A stretch of 9,750 bases of DNA from an uncultured Ruminococcus sp. (lineage in GTDB: Bacteria; Bacillota; Clostridia; Oscillospirales; Ruminococcaceae). Shown piece after piece: positions 5,759 through 9,750 of this stretch (positions are counted from its first letter, which is position 1; each line of letters opens with the position of its first letter). A model generated the notes under the pieces. It was not told where the DNA came from and made no database searches. It saw only the letters and a program-made list of their open reading frames with translations. The stretch spans positions 1 to 9,750 of the forward strand of contig CALDFS010000043.1 in assembly GCA_937942105.1 (NCBI GenBank), given 5' to 3'. The translations under genes were made by a program, and so were the position numbers.

Positions 5759-6766
5759 ATGAAAGGAACCGTATACCTGATCTGCGGAAAAATATGCGCA
5801 GGAAAAACGACCTACTCACATATGCTTGCAAAAGCCAAAAAAGCCGTACTTCTTTCGACCGATGAAATAACCCTTGCCATCTTCGGTCAGCATATAGGCG
5901 AAAAGCATGACGAGGTTGTGGAAAGCGTTCAGAACTATTTGTTTGAGAAATCCTTAGAGATTCTTGAAAACGGAATAAATGTGCTTTTAGACTGGGGCTT
6001 CTGGCTTAAGGAGGAGCGCGATTATGCCCGCGAATTTTACACATCCCGCGGGATACAGTGTGAATTTCACTACATTGACGTATCCCATGATACATGGATG
6101 GACAATATCGCCAAGCGCAATCAAGCAGTTATAGAAAACAGAACCTCGGCGTACTATATTGATGATAACCTCGCCAAGAAGTTTGCAGGCATCTTTGAGG
6201 AGCCGACACGCTCCGAAATTGATGTATGGTACACGCTGGACAGGCTAAGCGGCGCTCAGCCGCCCGAGCTCTGGGACTTGTATGACAGCAATCGTGCCCT
6301 TACCGGCCATACCCATATTCGCGGCGAGAAGCTGCCCGAGGGCAGATATCACATGGTTGTACACGTCTGGATAACCGACGGCAATGGGAACTATCTTATC
6401 TCCCGCCGCTCGCTACACCTCCCTGCCTGGGCTGGAAAGTATGAGACTGTCGGCGGCTCCTGCATCATCGGGGAATCAAGCCGCGACGGTGCCCTGCGGG
6501 AGGTTATGGAAGAAACAGGCGTTAACCTTTCGCACTCAGCCGGCAGAATAGTTTTCAAAGAGGAATGCGAAAAACGGGGCGACAATTTCCTTGATGTATG
6601 GCTGTTTGAATACAATGGAGAGATTGATTTATCCAAAGCTACCACCGACGAGATGATGGAGCTTAAATGGATGAACGCAGATGAAATACGAGAGCTGTTT
6701 GACAAGGGAATGTTTTGTGATACGCTGAAATACTTCTTTGATAAGATTTTGGGCGTTAAGATATAA
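5759..6766 (+). CDS. P-loop kinase (AAA_33 type) fused to Nudix hydrolase
   Basis: This 335-residue protein joins two catalytic domains. Residues 1-165 are a P-loop kinase-like fold: Walker A GKICAGKT (10-17), a STDE substrate-side segment (33-36), NVLLDWGFW (74-82) as the Walker B-like strand, and an Arg/Asn-rich lid around 118-128 (AKRNQAVIENR). Residues 172-335 are a Nudix domain of the isopentenyl-isomerase/YfcD-like branch. It opens WDLYDSNRALTGHTHIRGE and carries a perfect Nudix box, G233-x5-E239-x7-R247-E248-V-x-E251-E252-x-G254-V, which binds metal and cleaves nucleoside-diphosphate-linked substrates. The kinase substrate could be a nucleotide, a small alcohol or an antibiotic. The ATG at 5759 is chosen because the first strand and P-loop begin there; AGGAAAGG lies about 12 nt upstream. 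The phosphotransferase gene follows after 17 bp, probably co-transcribed. Confidence 0.87.
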   Translation: MKGTVYLICGKICAGKTTYSHMLAKAKKAVLLSTDEITLAIFGQHIGEKHDEVVESVQNYLFEKSLEILENGINVLLDWGFWLKEERDYAREFYTSRGIQCEFHYIDVSHDTWMDNIAKRNQAVIENRTSAYYIDDNLAKKFAGIFEEPTRSEIDVWYTLDRLSGAQPPELWDLYDSNRALTGHTHIRGEKLPEGRYHMVVHVWITDGNGNYLISRRSLHLPAWAGKYETVGGSCIIGESSRDGALREVMEETGVNLSHSAGRIVFKEECEKRGDNFLDVWLFEYNGEIDLSKATTDEMMELKWMNADEIRELFDKGMFCDTLKYFFDKILGVKI

Positions 6767-6783
6767 ACCCCGAAAGGAGAAAT

Positions 6784-7584
6784 ATGGATAATACAGAAAT
6801 CTACATACCACCCGAAATAAAGGTGCTTATAAAAGGCAGAAGCTATGAGATAGACAGCATTGGCCTATCTGGAAGCACGGTTATTATGCTTGATGATATG
6901 GTGCTAAAAATCAGCAAAGCGAACAAGGCTTTTCGAAACGAGGTCAATGCTATGCGATGGCTTGAATGTAAGCTTCCTGTTCCAAAGGTGATATATCATG
7001 CCAAGGAGGGTGGAAAAGGCTATCTGCTCATGTCAAGAGTAAATGGGCTGATGGGGTGCGACAGGTATTACCTTGAACGCCCGGACGAGCTTAAATGCCT
7101 GCTTGCCGATACCTTAAAGGCACTTTGGAACATTGACATTTCCGAATGTCCTACACATCAGAGCCTTGATGATGACCTGCTGCGAGCCGAGGATAATGTC
7201 AGGCGCGGAATGGTGAACTTTGAAGACGTTGACAAGTGGCTTCTTGCCGACGGCGGATTTACAAGCTTTGAATCGCTTCTTAAATGGCTGAATAAGGCTA
7301 AGCCTGAGATAGAGCCTGTGCTGTCACATGGTGACTTAAGCCTGCCAAACCTGTTCTTTGAGAACGGGCAGCTGACCGGAATAATCGACCTTGGCGACAT
7401 GGGCATCGGGGACAGGTGGCGGGATATCGCGATTTGTCTTCGCAGCTTCAAGCACAATCTTGAGGGCAGGCACGGAATAAAGACCTTCCCCGACTATGAC
7501 GTCTGCGCCATGTTTGACGAGCTTGGCATAGCGCCCTACGCCGACAAAATAAAGTACTGGCTTCTTTTGGACGAGCTGTTCTGA
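6784..7584 (+). CDS. APH(3')-like aminoglycoside phosphotransferase
   Basis: At 266 residues it is almost the length of APH(3')-IIIa (264), and from memory of that sequence it is collinear with it. Lys42 (VLKIS) and Glu53 form the ATP-anchoring pair. LECKLPVPKV (60-69) matches the WLEGKLPVPKV block. SHGDLSLPN (181-189) supplies catalytic Asp184 and metal ligand Asn189, and GIIDLGDMGIGDRWRDIAICLRS (199-221) supplies metal ligand Asp202. The protein ends KIKYWLLLDELF, nearly the same as the APH(3')-IIIa C-terminus, whose final residues contact the aminoglycoside. All the catalytic residues I can check are present, so it should be active; whether on aminoglycosides or another hydroxylated compound is not proven. 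AAAGGAG precedes the ATG, 17 bp after the kinase-Nudix gene. No mobile-element sequence flanks it, so it looks chromosomally resident. Confidence 0.9.
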   Translation: MDNTEIYIPPEIKVLIKGRSYEIDSIGLSGSTVIMLDDMVLKISKANKAFRNEVNAMRWLECKLPVPKVIYHAKEGGKGYLLMSRVNGLMGCDRYYLERPDELKCLLADTLKALWNIDISECPTHQSLDDDLLRAEDNVRRGMVNFEDVDKWLLADGGFTSFESLLKWLNKAKPEIEPVLSHGDLSLPNLFFENGQLTGIIDLGDMGIGDRWRDIAICLRSFKHNLEGRHGIKTFPDYDVCAMFDELGIAPYADKIKYWLLLDELF

Positions 7585-7590
7585 ATCACA

Positions 7591-7632
7591 AAAAACATCC
7601 CTCAAAGCGTTGTTTTACGCCTTGGGGGATTT
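7591..7632. terminator. Bidirectional terminator between convergent genes
   Basis: Left arm ATCCCTCAAAGCGT (7597-7610) pairs with ACGCCTTGGGGGAT (7617-7630) around a 6-nt loop, with one mismatch and one G-U pair. Read on the minus strand it is followed by GTTTTTTG, a good terminator for the permease gene ending at 7654. On the plus strand it is preceded by A-rich sequence and followed only by ATTTC, so it is weaker for the phosphotransferase unit ending at 7584. Confidence 0.8.
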
Positions 7633-7653
7633 CTGCATATTATTGATATATCA

Positions 7654-8787
7654 TCATGTGGCAGGATTATCAGCTGTGGGTGCATCATTCTCAGAAACAG
7701 ATGTATCATACTTCAAAAGCATAGAAGCTATGAACGCCGACAGGAAACCTATTCTGCATGCGGCGGCAAAAAGCCCGAAGCCACTGCCGAAATACACCGG
7801 GAATGAAGCAAGCGACGGAAATGCAAATGCCCTTGCCTTTGCGCCGGAAAGCCCCACCAAAGCGCCGCCTATTCCTCCGCCTATGCACACGGCTATCATC
7901 GGCTTGCGCTTGGGCAGGTTCACGCCGTACATCACCGGCTCTGTAACTCCCAGAATTGCCGAGACTATGCCGGTTACAGCGGTCGAGCGGAACTTCTTTA
8001 AAGCAGCGCCCTCGCCTTTTGTCTTAATCAGCACTGCAAGACCAGCGCCCGCCTGTGCAAATATTGCGGGACCGATAAGTGCAAGAATAGTGTCCTCGCC
8101 GTTCAGGGATATGTTGTTCATGGCTATCAATATAAAGCTCCAGTGCACACCGACGAGCACCATCAGCTGGATTGTCGCGCCCAAAACCAGTCCTGCGGCT
8201 ATGGGCGAAAGGCTATGAACGAAATCGTACCCCATGGCAAGACCGTCAGATACTACCGCTCCAAGCGGACCGAACACAGCAAGAGTTGCAAGGCTGACCG
8301 TAAATATTGATATAATCGGCACCGCAAAGCCCTTGATGACATCCGGCAGATACTTTGTAAGCAGCTTTTCGACTGCCGCAAGCAGAGCACACGCCGCTAT
8401 TGTAGGAATGACAGTCGAAGAATAGGTGGTTGATTTTAATGGTATGCCCATAAAGCTCAAAGCCGCGTTTGATGACATCAGCGCGACCAGCTTTGGATAC
8501 AGCAGAACTCCGGCAATCACCATGGCGGTGTATCGGTTCGCGCCGAACTTCTTTGCGCAGGAATCCGCCAATATTATCGGAAGGAAATAAAACAAACTGT
8601 CGCTCATGGCGTTTAAGACGGCATAAGTATCGCTCTCCTGCGAGAGCACCCCTGTTGTGGCAAGTATAAGCATTACGCCCTTCAGTATTCCTGCCGCAGA
8701 AAGCAGGTTGACTATTGGAATGAAAATTGCGGATATACCGTCAATGATTCTTGTAAAAATCGATTTTTTGTCAGTCTGTTTTGTCAT
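7654..8787 (-). CDS. PTS EIIC permease, beta-glucoside/sucrose class, EIIC domain only
   Basis: This 377-residue integral membrane protein matches the EIIC domain of the glucose-superfamily PTS, closest in feel to the BglF/beta-glucoside branch. Recognisable parts are IIDGISAIFIPIVNLLSAAG (14-33), the FYFLPIILADSCAKKFGAN block (66-84), GVHWSF (213-218, conserved His215), and the signature GVTEPVMYGVNLPKRKP (280-296). About ten hydrophobic segments are visible. EIIB and EIIA domains, fused to EIIC in most of this class, are absent at both ends. Transport-coupled phosphorylation would therefore need EIIB and EIIA from elsewhere, or the protein works differently. Its ATG overlaps the radical SAM stop (ATGA), implying translational coupling. 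A hairpin lies 24 bp after the stop. Sugar specificity is unknown. Confidence 0.9.
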   Translation of the reverse strand: MTKQTDKKSIFTRIIDGISAIFIPIVNLLSAAGILKGVMLILATTGVLSQESDTYAVLNAMSDSLFYFLPIILADSCAKKFGANRYTAMVIAGVLLYPKLVALMSSNAALSFMGIPLKSTTYSSTVIPTIAACALLAAVEKLLTKYLPDVIKGFAVPIISIFTVSLATLAVFGPLGAVVSDGLAMGYDFVHSLSPIAAGLVLGATIQLMVLVGVHWSFILIAMNNISLNGEDTILALIGPAIFAQAGAGLAVLIKTKGEGAALKKFRSTAVTGIVSAILGVTEPVMYGVNLPKRKPMIAVCIGGGIGGALVGLSGAKARAFAFPSLASFPVYFGSGFGLFAAACRIGFLSAFIASMLLKYDTSVSENDAPTADNPAT

Positions 8788-9557
8788 ATGCTGTTTATCG
8801 CCTTTTCCGGTGTGTAATTTTCTATGATATCTATTATGCTGTTATCATTGATGTTCCCGCCGAGAACGCTTCCATCGGGCGATATGCTTATCGCGCGGAT
8901 ATCGCAAGGGTCTTCTAAATAGGGATTCTCAGGGATGTTATCGGTATCGAAATACTCTGAAAGATATTTAAGTGCGTTGCCCTCGGGGAAAATCACGTTG
9001 CCTGATGATTGATGAATGCCGATATCCTCAAATTTTTTCAGGATATCTCGGGTTATCAGATTGTAACGGTTATTGTCGCTTTCGCTCACAAGCCATGCCG
9101 GCTGGGATTTTATCGGTATGCCCGCCGATTTTGCCGCGTGCGCAAACTCTGTCACCGGCTCTAAGGGTATATGCTCCTGATGGAAAGCGTCCACCGAAAG
9201 AAGAAGCATATTTACTCCGCTTTCGCCAAGGCTGTCAGCTACCCTACGGATAGTGCAGGGGTCCTTTGAGAAAAAGCCGTTTGTTATAATCTGCCTTTTT
9301 GGAATGCCGACATCTTTTGCGGCGGAATGAATCATGCAGACCTCACGCGGGAACAGAAGAGGCTCGCCGCCGAAGGTCATCAGCGAATCTATTTTATAGT
9401 GGGCGCAAAGCTCCTTAACGGCTCTGACTGCGGCTTCACCGTTGATATGCCCGCCGCTTGCATTATGCTCGCCCTCTGAGCAGTGCTTGCATCTTCCGGT
9501 GCAGGCTAAAGTCACTACAAATTCAATGCGGCTGAGATTCTTGAAGCAGGGGTTCAT
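8784..9557 (-). CDS. Radical SAM protein with C-terminal SPASM-like remnant
   Basis: This 257-residue protein carries the CX3CX2C motif (Cys19, Cys23, Cys26, in ACTGRCKHC) that binds the SAM-coordinating 4Fe-4S cluster. FGGEPLL (62-68), the SAM-contacting GGEP, follows, then ITNGFF (91-96) and LLLSVDAFHQ (118-127) typical of the partial TIM barrel. The C-terminal 218-248 segment (CDIRAISISPDGSVLGGNI) looks like the PDG/GNI core of SPASM or twitch domains, but only Cys218 remains. A second cluster is therefore unlikely. That architecture is close to peptide-modifying and sulfatase-maturing enzymes, but the substrate is unknown. AAAGGA lies 6 nt upstream of the ATG. A possible 32-codon ORF ends on this start codon, and the PTS EIIC gene begins on its stop codon, giving a compact minus-strand operon from the promoter at 9689-9717. 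Confidence 0.9.
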   Translation of the reverse strand: MNPCFKNLSRIEFVVTLACTGRCKHCSEGEHNASGGHINGEAAVRAVKELCAHYKIDSLMTFGGEPLLFPREVCMIHSAAKDVGIPKRQIITNGFFSKDPCTIRRVADSLGESGVNMLLLSVDAFHQEHIPLEPVTEFAHAAKSAGIPIKSQPAWLVSESDNNRYNLITRDILKKFEDIGIHQSSGNVIFPEGNALKYLSEYFDTDNIPENPYLEDPCDIRAISISPDGSVLGGNINDNSIIDIIENYTPEKAINSI

Positions 9558-9652
9558 ATATATCCTTTCAAACTATCTGTTTTAACGTGAGATGTGCGGT
9601 TTTGGGGTACGAAAATCTCCCTCGGCATTTTCGTACACTTCACGCTCCACAT
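9554..9652 (-). CDS. Possible 32-residue peptide ORF upstream of the radical SAM gene
   Basis: An ATG at 9652 opens 32 codons ending in a TGA that overlaps the radical SAM start as ATGA, the same junction type seen between the radical SAM and permease genes. The product begins MWSVKCTKMPREIFVPQN, ends KTDSLKGYI, is basic and has one Cys at position 6. For: position, coupling overlap and an adjacent radical SAM enzyme, which can modify peptides. Against: no Shine-Dalgarno before the ATG, no recognisable leader/core pattern, and almost the entire ORF lies inside an imperfect palindrome whose shape constrains its sequence. It may be a leader peptide, a RiPP-like substrate, or not translated at all. 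Confidence 0.3.
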   Translation of the reverse strand: MWSVKCTKMPREIFVPQNRTSHVKTDSLKGYI

Positions 9653-9660
9653 TTAAACAG
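9577..9660. repeat. 84-bp imperfect palindromic element in the radical SAM leader
   Basis: The outer arms are CTGTTT (9577-9582) and AAACAG (9655-9660). Inner matches include CGTGA (9586-9590) with TCACG (9640-9644), and a perfect 10-bp inverted repeat, GTACGAAAAT (9607-9616) with ATTTTCGTAC (9627-9636), around a 10-nt loop. The left arm is 40 nt and the right arm 34 nt, so the structure has bulges. In RNA it would fold as a long hairpin ending about 20 nt before the radical SAM start. It could be a regulatory leader structure or one copy of a dispersed, MITE- or REP-like palindrome. Confidence 0.65.
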
Positions 9661-9683
9661 CGGACGACATATTATCGCCCGCT
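9659..9683 (-). promoter_or_regulatory. 5'-terminal RNA hairpin of the radical SAM transcript
   Basis: On the minus strand AGCGGGCGA and TCGTCCGCT pair over all 9 positions (one G-U) around a 7-nt loop. The predicted transcription start is at about 9682-9683, so the hairpin would sit at the extreme 5' end of the mRNA, where it could protect against decay or affect initiation. A terminator role for an upstream gene is less likely because the promoter lies on its upstream side. On the plus strand ATTTTATT follows it, so a plus-strand terminator role is also possible. Confidence 0.6.
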
Positions 9684-9688
9684 ATTTT

Positions 9689-9717
9689 ATTATAACTAAG
9701 ATTCCGCCGAAGTCCAA
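9689..9717 (-). promoter_or_regulatory. Sigma-A promoter of the radical SAM-PTS operon
   Basis: On the minus strand TTGGAC (9712-9717) is followed after exactly 17 bp by a perfect TATAAT (9689-9694). The predicted start near 9682 gives a leader of about 125 nt to the radical SAM ATG at 9557. The remaining bases, 9718-9750, hold nothing I can assign. Confidence 0.72.
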
Positions 9718-9750
9718 TACTTATACACGCTGGGACAGTAATTCTTCTTA

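Noticed and set aside
6784..7584. Mobile resistance cassette
   Set aside because: No inverted repeats, transposase fragments, integron attachment site or change in base composition is visible around the APH-like gene.
7610..8218. Open frame of 202 codons on the plus strand
   Set aside because: It lies almost wholly opposite the PTS EIIC gene, whose family signature is unmistakable. The product is Pro/Ala-rich without recognisable domains and it starts inside the bidirectional terminator.
9558..9682. Known riboswitch or PTS ribonucleic antiterminator in the radical SAM leader
   Set aside because: No T-run terminator follows the hairpins and no conserved core of a riboswitch class or BglG-type antiterminator could be recognised by eye. 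A covariance-model search could overturn this.

Overview
The window looks like a chromosomal segment of a low-to-mid GC Firmicute, probably an anaerobic gut- or rumen-type Clostridium relative (Oscillospiraceae/Ruminococcus-like). This is inferred from strong AGGAGG-type ribosome binding sites, near-consensus sigma-A promoters with 17-bp spacers, rho-independent terminators, a lipoprotein GH43 hemicellulase and an iron-sulfur-type flavoprotein. No rRNA, tRNA, CRISPR array, insertion sequence or phage gene is visible.

Region 1 (1-1329, minus): the 5' part of a secreted GH43 lipoprotein resembling arabinoxylan-debranching enzymes, cut by the left window edge, with its own clear promoter. Region 2 (1330-2217 minus and 2360-5165 plus): a LysR-type regulator divergent from a tight five-gene operon. 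The operon encodes a cyclophilin-like lipoprotein, a flavoprotein with a CX2CX2CX5C motif, a dienelactone-hydrolase-like alpha/beta hydrolase, a small ABM-domain monooxygenase and a carboxymuconolactone-decarboxylase-family protein. A T-N11-A dyad lies on the lysR -35 box and about 66 bp upstream of the predicted operon start, the classical LysR arrangement. The operon ends at a long hairpin terminator. The gene set suggests handling of an aromatic, quinone or lactone-type compound or redox stress, with substrate unknown.

Region 3 (5252-7630, plus): a 72-residue PspC-domain membrane protein behind a palindrome-rich leader, then a terminator, then a two-gene unit. That unit encodes a P-loop kinase fused to a Nudix hydrolase, and a protein strikingly like APH(3') aminoglycoside phosphotransferases, down to the C-terminal LLDELF. 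A bidirectional hairpin separates it from the convergent genes to its right.

Region 4 (7654-9717, minus): the most unusual part. A near-perfect sigma-A promoter drives a structured leader of about 125 nt. The leader contains a 9-bp hairpin at the predicted 5' end and an 84-bp imperfect palindrome. Within it lies a possible 32-codon ORF whose stop overlaps (ATGA) the start of a radical SAM enzyme. That gene in turn overlaps (ATGA) a stand-alone PTS EIIC permease lacking EIIA and EIIB domains. A radical SAM enzyme translationally coupled to an orphan sugar permease is not a pairing I recognise. The short ORF could be a peptide substrate, but it could equally be a by-product of a repeated palindromic element.
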